Numbered from the stretch's first letter, positions 39,561 through 48,848 are shown. The stretch: DNA of 64,000 bases from Bacteroidales bacterium (GCA_024400875.1 JAKSMB010000004.1:35493-99492), one strand, 5' to 3'. Program-made: numbers and translations. The notes: generated from the sequence alone by a model not told the origin.

Positions 39561-39892
39561 AAGAGGAAAAGGGATGAATAGACAATAAAAAGGAAGGAAC
39601 AACCAAATAGAAGAAACCACCCTCATCAAAACCTACGAATTGCTGTTCCGCATAGCGGACGATGATTAACCTGAATAGGATTCAACTCTTTCGTTACAAA
39701 CTCCATCCCATCGATCGAGGTGGAGATTTTGCGATATTTGGATTGTTCCCTCATGTAAATGTGTGTTCTGCATCATCTTTCCCTCATAAAAGTGTACTTG
39801 TTTTGATATTATTCCCTATGATTAATGTAATTATGCTTGCGTAACTAGTTTAAGTTTAGTAATTTTGCACCCAAGATAAACTAAAGAGTAAA
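39561..39892. other. Intergenic region, possible decayed coding sequence
   Basis: This 332-base stretch has no convincing gene. A frame at about 39600-39668 reads EETTLIKTYELLFRIADDD before a stop and has no start codon, which could be a fragment of a lost gene. The downstream end holds a promoter for the DUF4143 ATPase. Base composition is more AT-rich than the flanking genes. Confidence 0.4.
39836..39867 (+). promoter_or_regulatory. -33/-7 promoter (DUF4143 ATPase)
   Basis: CTTG (39836-39839) and TAATTTTG (39860-39867) are separated by 20 bases, close to the Bacteroidetes consensus, 26 bases before the start. Confidence 0.65.
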
Positions 39893-41233
39893 ATGATGAA
39901 GAGAAATATCTATTCTGAACTCATCAAGTGGAAGGAAAATCCTGCTCATAAGCCTCTTGTGTTATTGGGTGCAAGACAGGTTGGCAAGACGTACATCGTA
40001 AAGGAATTCGGCATGGCGGAATTCGAAAATATGGTGTATGTGAATTGTCATAACAATACGTTTGTAACGAATCTGTTTTCTGATTTCAACATCGAGCGAA
40101 TCATCTATCAGTTGGAGCAGGCATACGAACAGAAAATTGATACAGGGAAGACGTTGCTGTTCTTTGACGAAATTCAAGAGGTGCCGAACGGCATTCCCGC
40201 CTTGAAGTATTTCTGCGAGGACAAGCGCGAACTGTATGTTGTCGTTGCTGGCTCGTTGCTGGGAATCTCGCTACGAGAGGAAGAGAGTTACCCTGTTGGC
40301 AAGGTGGATGATCTGCGCATGTATCCCATGACCTACGATGAATTTCTGCTTGCCAATGGCAGGGAGTTGCTGGCGGAGGCCGTGAGACGATTGGATTGGG
40401 GTTCGATGGCGATGCATCATGACACGCTGGTGGAATATTTGCGTCAGTACTACTTCACAGGTGGTATGCCGGAAGCCGTCAGCACATGGCTTGAGGATCA
40501 TGATGCGAAGAAGACGCGAAAAGTACAACGCTCCATCCTCGCAACATACAACAGGGATATGGGTAAGCACACCAAAACGGAGGTGGCACGCATCCGAATG
40601 GTGTGGAACAGCATTCCTGCTCAGTTGACAAAGGAGAACAAGAAGTTTGCCTATAAGGAGGTAAAGAAGGGCGGTCGTGCTGCCGAATTTGAGAAAGCCA
40701 TTCAGTGGTTGGTCGATGCAGGACTTATCTATCGTGTAACGCGTGTGACCAAACCCGAAGAACCGCTGAAGTTCTATGCCGAAGATGCTTTCTTCAAGGT
40801 TTACATGCTTGACCATGGCCTTCTTGCTTGTATGACGGGAGCACGCTCTCGCGAGATGCTGCTTGGCATGAAGGTGTTCAGCGAGTTCAAAGGGGCTTTT
40901 ACGGAGAACTTCGTGTTGTCGCAGATGAAGTCGCTGGAGTTGCATGACGAGATGGATAAGAACATCTTTTACTATTCAAAGGACAATTCAACCATGGAAG
41001 TGGATTTTGTGGTGCAGACAAGCGACAGGGTCATCCCGACGGAAGTAAAGGCAGAAGAGAATGTGCGAGCAAAATCTCTGCGAACATTCATCACAGAAGA
41101 GTTTGGTGACCTGAACCTTAAAGGATTGCGAGCTTCTATGAAGGCATACGTTGACCAGGAATGGATGGAGAGCATCCCATTGTACGCGACAGAAGCATAC
41201 TTCAAAAACAAAGGGTTGGGAACTGACGAATGA
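39893..41233 (+). CDS. ATP-binding protein with DUF4143 (AAA+ ATPase)
   Basis: The 446-residue protein has a Walker A loop (GARQVGKT, residues 26-33), a Walker B segment (LLFFDEIQEVP) and sensor-like VVAGSLLGIS. The C-terminal half is DUF4143: LHDEMDKNIFYYSK, then STMEVDFVVQT with VIPTEVKAEENV. The D-F-V and E-V-K residues there resemble a PD-(D/E)XK nuclease-like core. These proteins are frequent in genomic islands of Bacteroidetes and their role is unproven. It stands between a decayed region upstream and a restriction-modification scar downstream, so it looks like accessory DNA. Start may be the second ATG (39896). Confidence 0.85.
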   Translation: MMKRNIYSELIKWKENPAHKPLVLLGARQVGKTYIVKEFGMAEFENMVYVNCHNNTFVTNLFSDFNIERIIYQLEQAYEQKIDTGKTLLFFDEIQEVPNGIPALKYFCEDKRELYVVVAGSLLGISLREEESYPVGKVDDLRMYPMTYDEFLLANGRELLAEAVRRLDWGSMAMHHDTLVEYLRQYYFTGGMPEAVSTWLEDHDAKKTRKVQRSILATYNRDMGKHTKTEVARIRMVWNSIPAQLTKENKKFAYKEVKKGGRAAEFEKAIQWLVDAGLIYRVTRVTKPEEPLKFYAEDAFFKVYMLDHGLLACMTGARSREMLLGMKVFSEFKGAFTENFVLSQMKSLELHDEMDKNIFYYSKDNSTMEVDFVVQTSDRVIPTEVKAEENVRAKSLRTFITEEFGDLNLKGLRASMKAYVDQEWMESIPLYATEAYFKNKGLGTDE

Positions 41234-41254
41234 TAGCAGAAAGTACATAGGTTC

Positions 41255-41317
41255 ATGCTCGACAACGATATTACGGACAAAGATTCGTTCGATGACTATC
41301 AGAAAGAAATCAATTAA
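41255..41317 (+). CDS. Short 20-residue open frame, unknown
   Basis: Starts MLDNDITDKDSFDDYQKEIN. It is too short and unremarkable to assign, and may be the tail of a deleted gene. I list it because it lies directly before the truncated regulator. Confidence 0.25.
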   Translation: MLDNDITDKDSFDDYQKEIN

Positions 41318-41332
41318 CGAAAGGAGGACTCA

Positions 41333-41509
41333 ATGAAAACGCATGAGGAAATTATCTCTAAACTGAAGGAACATCAGTCGCCCACGCCATCAAAGTGGCG
41401 CGAGAATGCCGAGTGGCGTAGGAAGAACAGAGCGTGGTTGCGCCATTCGCAACACATCGCCACGATGATGCTGGATAAGATGGAGAAGTTGCGAATGTCG
41501 CAGACATAG
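41333..41509 (+). pseudogene. Truncated XRE-family regulator/antitoxin (5' part)
   Basis: A 58-residue frame begins MKTHEEIISKLKEHQSPTPS and continues SKWRENAEWRRKNRAWLRHS, QHIATMMLDKM and LRMSQT. This is the N-terminal region of an XRE-type regulator or antitoxin common in Bacteroidetes. The helix-turn-helix domain that should follow the M-S-Q-T position is absent: the frame hits a stop and the next bases belong to a different gene. An AAGGAGG Shine-Dalgarno at 41321-41327 precedes the start, unusually strong for this genome. I infer a deletion that removed the rest of the gene. Confidence 0.7.
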
Positions 41510-41699
41510 AGAGCGAAAGCTCAACCATGGTAGCCGAGGACGTTGTAGAATACGAAGAATAGCAACTCACCACCCTCGTTGACTGCATTCTCTCGGTCAA
41601 GAAATCGACCACCTCGTCTATGACCTCTACGGCTTGACGGAAGACGAAAATCGCGATATATTCCTCATGACTTTCTATTACTGTCCGAGAAAAAATTAG
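41503..41699 (+). pseudogene. Remnant of Eco57I-type restriction-modification gene (3' end)
   Basis: From 41503 one frame reads DIESESSTMVAEDVVEYEE, meets an in-frame TAG at 41560, and continues QLTTLVDCILSVK. After a frame change near 41597 it reads QEIDHLVYDLYGLTEDE before a final stop. The two halves together match the C-terminal tail of Eco57I/type IIG methylase-restriction proteins, with about 15 codons missing between them. No catalytic part remains. It directly abuts the truncated XRE gene. Confidence 0.65.
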
Positions 41700-41720
41700 A
41701 TAAGCTCTACCGCTTCTTAA

Positions 41721-41760
41721 CAATAGTAGAGATGCACACATGGTACACCTCTACTATTTT
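41721..41760. terminator. Bidirectional terminator
   Basis: AATAGTAGAG pairs with CTCTACTATT over a 17-base loop, followed by T on the plus strand and a T-rich stretch on the minus strand. It separates the decayed island from the nucleoside transporter gene on the opposite strand. Confidence 0.7.
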
Positions 41761-41776
41761 ACGATATCTGTTGCGA

Positions 41777-43054
41777 TTATACGTTTTCTTTCTTGTAACG
41801 GAAGGCGAAGATGAAGGTAACGGCAACGATCAATGCATACAACGCAAAGATGCCCCAAACAGATACCCAATCGCCAACCAGGAACATTCGCTCACCGGCC
41901 TCGGTGGCAACAGTCTGCCACGAGCAGAAACGGTTAACCACAAACTGAGCGCCAAAAGTACCAATGGTAGCACCAATACCGTTCGTCATCAGCATAAAGA
42001 GTCCTTGTGCAGAGGAACGCATTGTGATGTCTGTTTCCTTATCCACGAACAGCGAGCCACTGATATTGAAGAAGTCGAAGGCCACGCCATAAACGATCAT
42101 TGAAAGAACAAACAACCAAACACCTGCACCCGGGTTGCCCACGCCAAAGAGACCGAAACGGAGAACCCACGCGAACATTGCAATCAACATAACACGCTTG
42201 ATGCCAAACTTTTTCAGGCAGAAAGGAATCAGAAGGATGCACAAGGTTTCAGAGATTTGTGAAAGAGAAACCAACATATTCGCGTGTTGTACGCCAAACG
42301 TCTGGGCAAACTCAGCCTTTGCGCCGAAACTTGAGATATAAGGGTTGGCAAAGCCATTTGTTATCTGCAAGGAAACACCTAACAACATAGAGAAAATGAA
42401 GAACACAGCCATTCTTTTCTCCTTGAAAAGCGAGAAGGCCTTCAAGCCCAAAGCTTCAACCACTGATTTTTTCTCTCCTGTTTTCGCAATCGGACAAGCA
42501 GGTAAAGTGAAAGCATAGGCAGCCAAAACAAGACCTATGCCACCGCTAACCACAAATTGCATAGCGCTTTCTTGGAAGCCAAGCAAATCAACAATCCACA
42601 TAGAAACGATAAAGCCAACCGTACCAAACACGCGGATAGGCGGAAAAGCCTTCACCGTATCCATACCAGCCTGATCCAAGGCATTATAAGCCACGGAGTT
42701 AGACAAAGCAAGGGTTGGCATATAAAAAGCTACTGCAATGGTGTACAACGTGAAAAGATGCGAGAAGCTGGCGTGGTCACCAGCACCAAGGCCATAAACA
42801 CCTGCCAATATCATAGCAGCACCCGAAATGGCGTGACTGATACCCAACATCTTCTGCGCCGGAATCCAGCGGTCGGCAACAATACCTAATAATGCGGGCA
42901 TGAAAATGGAAACGATACCCTGGATTGAGTAGAACAATCCAATATATCCACCCATACCGTGCGGACCTAAGTAGCGGCCCATACAGGTTAAATAAGCTCC
43001 CCAGATGGCAAACTGGAGAAAGTTCATAATGATAAGACGAAGTTTCAGTTGCAT
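41777..43054 (-). CDS. MFS nucleoside transporter (NupG/XapB-like)
   Basis: The 425-residue protein is a 12-helix major facilitator. It starts MQLKLRLIIMNFLQFAIWGAYLTCMGRYL and contains GIVADRWIPAQKMLGISH, matching the nucleoside:proton symporter group (NupG, XapB). The last helix region has WGIFALYALIVAVTFIFAF. It takes up nucleosides by proton symport. It follows the FAH hydrolase by 29 bases and may be the distal gene of the recA operon, although the functional link to recombination is only that nucleosides feed DNA precursors. Confidence 0.85.
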   Translation of the reverse strand: MQLKLRLIIMNFLQFAIWGAYLTCMGRYLGPHGMGGYIGLFYSIQGIVSIFMPALLGIVADRWIPAQKMLGISHAISGAAMILAGVYGLGAGDHASFSHLFTLYTIAVAFYMPTLALSNSVAYNALDQAGMDTVKAFPPIRVFGTVGFIVSMWIVDLLGFQESAMQFVVSGGIGLVLAAYAFTLPACPIAKTGEKKSVVEALGLKAFSLFKEKRMAVFFIFSMLLGVSLQITNGFANPYISSFGAKAEFAQTFGVQHANMLVSLSQISETLCILLIPFCLKKFGIKRVMLIAMFAWVLRFGLFGVGNPGAGVWLFVLSMIVYGVAFDFFNISGSLFVDKETDITMRSSAQGLFMLMTNGIGATIGTFGAQFVVNRFCSWQTVATEAGERMFLVGDWVSVWGIFALYALIVAVTFIFAFRYKKENV

Positions 43055-43083
43055 ATTATCAAGTTTTTAATGTTTCACTTGCA

Positions 43084-43695
43084 TTATTTGACATTAAAGT
43101 CAAACATTTTTTGATCTTCGATGAAACCTTGCAGACGGTCATTGATATGTACAGGTCCAACGCCTACGGGTGTGCCCGTAAAGAGAATATCTCCCATCTT
43201 CAAGGTCATATACTTTGAAACGTGGGAAATCAAACGGTCGATGGTAAAGAGCATATCCTTCGTGTTGCCCTTTTGCACCATCTCACCATTCTGCAATAAA
43301 TGGAAGTTGATATTCTGAACATCAGCAAATTGCGATTTAGGCAAAAACTTGCCCACCACCGCGGAGCCATCAAAAGCTTTAGCTATCTCCCAAGGATTGC
43401 CTTGTTCTATACATCGTTTCTGCACATCACGAGCCGTAAAATCCACGCCCAAACCAATTTCATCATAATACAGATGAGCATGTTTTTCGGAGATGCACTT
43501 TCCCAATCTATTGATTTTCACAATGATCTCGGTCTCGTAATCCACTCTTTCGGAAAAATCTGGAATAAAGAATGGCCTATTACAGCGGGTAATGGCATTT
43601 TCCTGTTTCAAGAAGAAAACAGGTTCTTGAGGAGTTTCGTGTTCCAGTTCCTCAATATGTTTAGCATAATTACGAGCGATACAGATGAATTTCAT
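43084..43695 (-). CDS. Fumarylacetoacetate hydrolase family protein
   Basis: The 203-residue protein is a FAH-fold enzyme. FICIARNYAKHIEE opens the domain. YETEIIVKINRLGK holds a metal-binding Glu, GLGVDFTARDVQ the Asp, and GDILFTGTPVGVGPV is the family C-terminal loop. Family members hydrolyse C-C bonds in beta-diketo acids or decarboxylate oxaloacetate (FAHD1-like). The substrate here cannot be told. It lies 2 bases after the outer-membrane protein gene and is co-transcribed with the recA group. Confidence 0.9.
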   Translation of the reverse strand: MKFICIARNYAKHIEELEHETPQEPVFFLKQENAITRCNRPFFIPDFSERVDYETEIIVKINRLGKCISEKHAHLYYDEIGLGVDFTARDVQKRCIEQGNPWEIAKAFDGSAVVGKFLPKSQFADVQNINFHLLQNGEMVQKGNTKDMLFTIDRLISHVSKYMTLKMGDILFTGTPVGVGPVHINDRLQGFIEDQKMFDFNVK

Positions 43696-43697
43696 AT

Positions 43698-44507
43698 CTA
43701 GAAGAAATTAATGTGTAATTCTATTTCAAAATAGCCCATCGTTGTGGCAGGATTCACCTTCAAGACAGAATTATAGGCCTGATTGCCACCCTTAAAGAAA
43801 TTGGTAAAGGTTTGCACATAATTAGCCATCAATCCTGCACGCATAGTAGGCGTTACGGAATACTCAAAGCCAAGTCCGGCAAAAAATGCCTCCTTGAAAG
43901 TGGAAGCATCTTTATATGTTTTCTTTGAACGGGTCCACATCTCGCTTCCAAGCACGTAACTATCTATTGTATTGACTTTTAGCAAAAGACTGTTGTACAC
44001 GCCAGCATTGCCGCATAAGAAAAAGTTGTTCATCGATCGGGTTTTCAAGGTGATACCCAATGGCACCGTGAGATACATCGGATGGAACGCCGTATGCACT
44101 TCCGAATTTTCGGATATGCCTACCTCCGGAATCGACACGCCATTTCTGTAGCATAGCTTTCCGCCAATTTGTTCCACATAAACGCCTGTACAGACGTAGT
44201 AACTCTTCCGATGCGTTAAGTTGATATTCAACGGAATGCCATAGCGCATACCCATCACAGCACCATCGCGGGAATAACCTTCGCTTGTGGGGTACATCCA
44301 GCAGAACGTCGGTGCGAATGAAAGTCCGAAGTTGATGGCCGCACCCTCACCCTTATCCTTGATGTATGTTACAGGGCGTGGTTCTGGGAAGCGCGGTGGC
44401 GCTTGATGCGTTCTGCGCTTCTGCTTTTTTTCGGGCATATCCTGTGCAGACAGACCGAAACAGAACCCTATCAAAATCAAGACTACGATGGAGAAAATTC
44501 TTTTCAT
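43698..44507 (-). CDS. Outer membrane beta-barrel protein
   Basis: The 269-residue protein has a signal peptide (to about LSAQ, residue 21) and a basic linker (KKQKRRTHQAPPRFP). Alternating strands typical of a small outer-membrane barrel follow. It ends GYFEIELHINFF, with the terminal aromatic that marks barrels for the BAM machinery. Layout and size resemble PorT-family barrels, but I cannot place it firmly, and several unrelated Bacteroidetes barrels share it. It lies 11 bases downstream of ruvB and 2 bases upstream of the FAH gene. Confidence 0.75.
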   Translation of the reverse strand: MKRIFSIVVLILIGFCFGLSAQDMPEKKQKRRTHQAPPRFPEPRPVTYIKDKGEGAAINFGLSFAPTFCWMYPTSEGYSRDGAVMGMRYGIPLNINLTHRKSYYVCTGVYVEQIGGKLCYRNGVSIPEVGISENSEVHTAFHPMYLTVPLGITLKTRSMNNFFLCGNAGVYNSLLLKVNTIDSYVLGSEMWTRSKKTYKDASTFKEAFFAGLGFEYSVTPTMRAGLMANYVQTFTNFFKGGNQAYNSVLKVNPATTMGYFEIELHINFF

Positions 44508-44518
44508 TTCTATGATGA

Positions 44519-45544
44519 TTAAAACAGGTCAAGCTGATCAGCGACAAATCTACTTTTCCCTAAATGAGTATATGCCAAGTCGGTAACCTCTCTACCGCGT
44601 GGTGTACGCATCAGATAGCCTTCTTGGATCAAGAACGGTTCGTAAACCTCCTCAATGGTACCTGAATCTTCGCCCACAGCCGTAGCGATCGTAGAAACAC
44701 CCACAGGGCCACCTTTAAACTTATCGATAATGGTGCTCAAGATACGATTATCCATTTCATCCAAGCCGTGTTGATCCACATTCAGCGCTTTTAGTGCAAT
44801 CTGCGTAATCGGCAGCGTGATGGTACCATCGCCTTTAATTTGTGCGAAGTCGCGAACACGTCGCAGCAGTAAGTTTGCGATACGAGGCGTGCCTCTACTA
44901 CGGGAGGCAATCTCATAGGCGGCATCCTCGTCAATAGGGATATCCAAGATGGCTGCTGAACGTTTCACAATCTTTGCAAGTGTCTCTGCCTCATAATATT
45001 GCAGACGGAGGGTGATTCCAAAACGGGAGCGCAACGGCGCCGTAAGCAAACCTGAGCGCGTAGTGGCACCCACCAAGGTAAAAGGATTCAAGGATATCTG
45101 CACCGTACGGGCACTTGGACCACTATCAATCATGATATCGATTTTGTAGTCCTCCATCGCCGAATATAGATACTCTTCCACAACGGGAGACAAGCGATGA
45201 ATCTCATCGATGAAAAGCACGTCGTGTGGCTCCAGATTGGTCAGCAATCCAGCAAGGTCACCGGGTTTGTCGATGACGGGGCCTGATGTGCAGCGCACAT
45301 TCACGCCCATCTCATTGCCGATAATGTGCGAGAGGGTTGTTTTACCCAAGCCAGGAGGGCCGTGTAGCAGCACGTGATCCAAAGCTTCCCCGCGGGCCTT
45401 AGCAGCGTGAACGAACACCATAAGATTCTCCAACACCTGCTGTTGTCCCTGGAACTCCTGGAACGCACCCGGACGAATAGCTCTTTCGAACTCCTTCTCC
45501 GCTGCTGACAGACGATTTGCCGAAGGGTCTAAGTTTTCGTTCAT
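44519..45544 (-). CDS. ruvB: Holliday junction helicase RuvB
   Basis: The 341-residue AAA+ ATPase has the Walker A loop [10 protein letters not shown] (61-70) and Walker [24 protein letters not shown] and the C-terminal winged helix ([17 protein letters not shown]) are also typical. It drives branch migration of Holliday junctions with RuvA. RuvA and RuvC are not nearby. It lies 2 bases before the TPR gene in the same transcript as recA, an arrangement that links the two recombination proteins. Confidence 0.97.
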   Translation of the reverse strand: MNENLDPSANRLSAAEKEFERAIRPGAFQEFQGQQQVLENLMVFVHAAKARGEALDHVLLHGPPGLGKTTLSHIIGNEMGVNVRCTSGPVIDKPGDLAGLLTNLEPHDVLFIDEIHRLSPVVEEYLYSAMEDYKIDIMIDSGPSARTVQISLNPFTLVGATTRSGLLTAPLRSRFGITLRLQYYEAETLAKIVKRSAAILDIPIDEDAAYEIASRSRGTPRIANLLLRRVRDFAQIKGDGTITLPITQIALKALNVDQHGLDEMDNRILSTIIDKFKGGPVGVSTIATAVGEDSGTIEEVYEPFLIQEGYLMRTPRGREVTDLAYTHLGKSRFVADQLDLF

Positions 45545-45546
45545 AC

Positions 45547-46545
45547 CTACTGTAGTTTATCTAATCGGTTAAGACCTTTAATAGCTGGTTCAAAGTTCGT
45601 TTGCAACTTCAAGGCCTTTTCATAATCCTTGCGTGCTTTGGCATATTCTCCCAGATATTCATAAGCAACACCACGGTTACATACGGAATATACAAACTGT
45701 GGATTAGCTTTGATAGCCTGCGTAAACAAGTCAACGGCCTCTGAATAACGAGCCACCGTATCATCCAGGTACATATAACCTAAGTTATTCAATGCAGCAA
45801 TATTCTTTGGATCTATCTGAATTACAGTCTTGTATTCCTGTTCAGCCTCATCGGTCTGACCAAGATCCTGATACAACTTACCTAAGTTGTAATGCAATTC
45901 CGTATTATTAGGATCCACATTAATACCATTCTGGTAATAACTGATTGCCAACGGGTTGAGTTTTTGCTGGTAGTAATAACCCAATTCCAAGAAAGCCTTT
46001 ACCTCCTTAGGGTCTTGGTCAATAACTAATTGCAGCATACGAAGATAGCCCGTTGTATCAGCGCTTTCTTTCAACATGAAAGCTTTGATAAGATAGGCTT
46101 TAGGATTGAACTTTTGTCGTTCAATAGCTTCATCCAGCGCCGTGCTACATTGATCCATCATGCGAAGATGGAAGTACAATTCTGCTAACTTCAAGCGAGC
46201 TTCATTATTGCTAGGCTCTTTTTTTATTGCAGTTTGAAGCACCTCTTCTGCAAGGTCGGTTTCGCGTTGTGCGAAATAAAGGTCCGACAACTTAACATAA
46301 TATTTACTACTATCGGGAGCCAGGCGTATTGCCATTTGCATATCTGCAATACCCTTTTCAAGATCCTTGTGATAGTAGTAGTAATCGGCACGCTGATAGT
46401 ACAATTCAGCGCGTTTAGGATGCTTATCGATATTTTTACACAAGGTAGCCAATTCTGCGGGCATACCTTCATATTTTTTATTAGAGTGACATCCTGCGAG
46501 GCACACGAGAGCGCATAACAACAGGACGACAATACGGTTTCTCAT
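45547..46545 (-). CDS. TPR-repeat lipoprotein
   Basis: The 332-residue protein begins with a lipoprotein signal ([19 protein letters not shown], Cys 19), then about eight TPR units from residue 35 to the end. Clear examples are [38 protein letters not shown] and [23 protein letters not shown] lipoproteins usually scaffold envelope complexes. It sits between ruvB and recA in a tight cluster (2 and 8 bases), where an envelope lipoprotein is not an expected partner of recombination. Confidence 0.88.
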   Translation of the reverse strand: MRNRIVVLLLCALVCLAGCHSNKKYEGMPAELATLCKNIDKHPKRAELYYQRADYYYYHKDLEKGIADMQMAIRLAPDSSKYYVKLSDLYFAQRETDLAEEVLQTAIKKEPSNNEARLKLAELYFHLRMMDQCSTALDEAIERQKFNPKAYLIKAFMLKESADTTGYLRMLQLVIDQDPKEVKAFLELGYYYQQKLNPLAISYYQNGINVDPNNTELHYNLGKLYQDLGQTDEAEQEYKTVIQIDPKNIAALNNLGYMYLDDTVARYSEAVDLFTQAIKANPQFVYSVCNRGVAYEYLGEYAKARKDYEKALKLQTNFEPAIKGLNRLDKLQ

Positions 46546-46553
46546 AATGTATA

Positions 46554-47576
46554 TTATTGTTGATTATTCTTGATTGCTTCGCGAATCTTAGCTTCGAGAT
46601 CATCGCAAAGTTCCGGATTATCAGCCAACAGCTGTTTCACAGCCTCGCGTCCTTGAGCCAGTTTGCTATCCTCGTATGAGAACCAGGAACCTGACTTCTT
46701 AATCACATTGTATTCAACACCCAGGTCAATGATTTCACCGCGTTTGGAGATACCTTCACCAAACATAATATCGAATTCTGTCTGACGGAATGGAGGGGCC
46801 ACTTTGTTCTTCACCACCTTAACTTTCACGTGGTTACCAATAGATTGGTCGCCGTCCTTGATTTGAGCTTGACGACGGATATCCAAGCGAACAGAGGCAT
46901 AGAACTTCAGAGCATTACCACCTGTAGTTGTTTCAGGGTTGCCAAAAAGAACACCTATTTTTTCACGCAGCTGGTTGATAAAGATACAGCAGCAACCTGT
47001 TTTATTGATGGTTGCAGTCAGCTTACGCAAAGCTTGAGACATCAAACGAGCTTGGAGGCCAACCTTAGAATCGCCCATATCGCCTTCAATTTCGCTCTTT
47101 GGGGTCAAGGCAGCCACAGAGTCGATAACGATAATGTCGATAGCGCCTGAACGGATCAGGTTGTCGGCAATCTCAAGAGCTTGTTCGCCGTTATCAGGTT
47201 GAGAAATCAGGAGGTTAGAAGTATCCACGCCTAATTTCTCAGCATAAAAGCGGTCGAAAGCGTGTTCTGCATCAATGAAAGCAGCAATACCGCCCTGTTT
47301 TTGAGCTTCTGCAATCACGTGGATAGCCAATGTTGTCTTACCGGATGATTCCGGTCCGTATATTTCAATAATTCTTCCCTTTGGTAAACCGCCAACGCCC
47401 AGCGCAACGTCCAAACCGATAGAGCCCGTTGAGATGACATCCATCTCGTCTACCTTCGTCTCGCCCATACGCATAATCGCACCCTTACCAAATTGTTTCT
47501 CCAACTTCTCGAGCGTAGAATTGAGAACTTTGAGTTTTTCAGCATTAACGCCTTTCATCACATCTTCTTTTTCCAT
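46554..47576 (-). CDS. recA: Recombinase RecA
   Basis: The start is the ATG at 47576. The longer frame beginning at 47612 would start inside the -7 element. The 340-residue protein has GPESSGKTT (74-82, Walker A), [27 protein letters not shown] (Walker B) and [17 protein letters not shown] (loop L2). It also has [16 protein letters not shown] and an acidic C-terminus. RecA coats single-stranded DNA and catalyses strand exchange. No LexA-box-like palindrome is apparent to me in the upstream region, but Bacteroidetes SOS boxes are poorly defined. Confidence 0.98.
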   Translation of the reverse strand: MEKEDVMKGVNAEKLKVLNSTLEKLEKQFGKGAIMRMGETKVDEMDVISTGSIGLDVALGVGGLPKGRIIEIYGPESSGKTTLAIHVIAEAQKQGGIAAFIDAEHAFDRFYAEKLGVDTSNLLISQPDNGEQALEIADNLIRSGAIDIIVIDSVAALTPKSEIEGDMGDSKVGLQARLMSQALRKLTATINKTGCCCIFINQLREKIGVLFGNPETTTGGNALKFYASVRLDIRRQAQIKDGDQSIGNHVKVKVVKNKVAPPFRQTEFDIMFGEGISKRGEIIDLGVEYNVIKKSGSWFSYEDSKLAQGREAVKQLLADNPELCDDLEAKIREAIKNNQQ

Positions 47577-47609
47577 ATATGTATTGTGTTTTCGTTTGTA
47601 ATATGACCG

Positions 47610-47617
47610 CAAAGATA
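47610..47617 (-). promoter_or_regulatory. -7 promoter element (recA)
   Basis: Minus-strand TATCTTTG matches TAnnTTTG, 33 bases before the ATG at 47576. It decides between the two possible start codons. Confidence 0.65.
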
Positions 47618-47728
47618 CGTATTTTTCGCATACAAAAAAGGGTCTTTTTTAACACCTATATGTAAAAATCGATTTGCAAAATATCTGTCAATCAAATCAA
47701 TACATATATTTAACATTCAAATGTAAAT

Positions 47729-47752
47729 GAAAAATTCGGAGCGAATTGCTCC
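47729..47752 (-). terminator. Terminator of the rpsP-rimM operon
   Basis: On the minus strand GGAGCAATTCGCTCC forms a five-base-pair stem, followed by GAATTTTTC. It is short but correctly placed after rimM. Confidence 0.6.
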
Positions 47753-47761
47753 ATATAGCCA

Positions 47762-48283
47762 TTAGCTGAGATAAACATCTATGAGTCCTTCAGGAGCGTT
47801 GATATGCAGGACGCCATTTTCGCGGTCAACGGAGGTGATGAACTGTTGGCTTGCCGGGATCAGGATTTCAGACTCGCCATGCATCACAACCATAATAGGA
47901 TTGTTGCTAACTTCCAGGAATTCCTTACAGTAGCCTATTTCTCCTTTCAGTTCATCTTCAACCTTAAAGCCGATCACCTCGTGGAAGTAAAAGCGGTTGC
48001 CTGGCAATTTAGGAAGATCACTGATAGGCAAATAGAGTTCCACGCCAACGAACTCGCGGGCGGCGTTCGCATCCAAGCCCTCGAACATTATGATATACTG
48101 ATTGTTGCCTCTATAGGTTATCGATTCAATGTTATAAGGAATTTTCTCGCCATCCAGGTCGAGGAAGACAGCAGGAAGCGAGGTATAGTTTTCAGGGTTG
48201 TCGGTATCAAAAAAGGCACAAAGACCGCCCTTTAGTCCAAAGGGTTTGGTCAATGTGCCTAAATAAAAGAATTCGTTTTTCAT
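47762..48283 (-). CDS. rimM: Ribosome maturation factor RimM
   Basis: The 173-residue protein starts MKNEFFYLGTLTKPFGLKGG, the family signature of the N-terminal beta-barrel. RFYFHEVIGFKVED marks the PRC-barrel C-terminal domain. RimM binds S19 and helps assemble the 30S head. It overlaps rpsP by one base (48283), so the two are translationally coupled, the standard pairing. Confidence 0.95.
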   Translation of the reverse strand: MKNEFFYLGTLTKPFGLKGGLCAFFDTDNPENYTSLPAVFLDLDGEKIPYNIESITYRGNNQYIIMFEGLDANAAREFVGVELYLPISDLPKLPGNRFYFHEVIGFKVEDELKGEIGYCKEFLEVSNNPIMVVMHGESEILIPASQQFITSVDRENGVLHINAPEGLIDVYLS

Positions 48284-48825
48284 TATGCTTCAGGAGCAGC
48301 TTCTTCTGTTGCAGGAGCTTCTTCTGCGGCTGCTTCTGCAGCTGCTTCAGCAGCCTTAGCTGCGATTTCTGCATTGCGAGCAGCAATCTTTGCAGACATA
48401 GCTTCTTTAACCTTAGTTTCAGCAGCCAAACGTTCTTTCTTTACGTTGCGAGCCTTGTCAGCTTCTTCACGTACGATGTTACCAAGCTTGCTGTCTTTTT
48501 CTTGCTTCCAAGCATTAAATTTTTGTTGAGCTTGAGCTTCACTGAGAGCACCCTTAGCGATACCGCCTCTGAGGTGTTTCATCAAATAAACGCCTTCACG
48601 TTTAAGAATCGCACGAGCCGTATCTGTAGGAGCAGCACCTGTTTCCAACCAATACAATGCGCGGTCGAAGTTAATGTTCAATGTTGCAGGATTGGTCAAT
48701 GGATTGTAAGTACCAAGATCTTCGATAAAACGTCCGTCACGTGGTGCACGACCATCCGCAATTACAAGGTGATAAAAAGGTTGGTTCTTTTTACCTCTTC
48801 TCTGTAATCTGATTCTTGTTGCCAT
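48283..48825 (-). CDS. rpsP: 30S ribosomal protein S16 with C-terminal extension
   Basis: Residues 1-85 are the S16 core (MATRIRLQRRGKKNQPFYHL, ADGRAPRDGRFIEDLGTYNP). The remaining 95 residues are an Ala/Glu/Lys-rich, probably helical tail (AEAAAEAAAEEAPATEE near the end). E. coli S16 has 82 residues. Long S16 tails are found in other Bacteroidetes from what I recall, so the extension is lineage-typical rather than an error. Its function is unknown. Confidence 0.95.
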   Translation of the reverse strand: MATRIRLQRRGKKNQPFYHLVIADGRAPRDGRFIEDLGTYNPLTNPATLNINFDRALYWLETGAAPTDTARAILKREGVYLMKHLRGGIAKGALSEAQAQQKFNAWKQEKDSKLGNIVREEADKARNVKKERLAAETKVKEAMSAKIAARNAEIAAKAAEAAAEAAAEEAPATEEAAPEA

Positions 48826-48848
48826 AAATTAATTTTTAAGTTTTAAAG

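Noticed and set aside
39662-39844. 60-codon frame ahead of the DUF4143 ATPase
   Set aside because: No start signal, no recognisable motif, and it lies in AT-rich intergenic DNA beside the promoter.
47577-47612. Longer start for recA
   Set aside because: The alternative ATG overlaps the promoter element at 47610-47617, so it would not be in the transcript.
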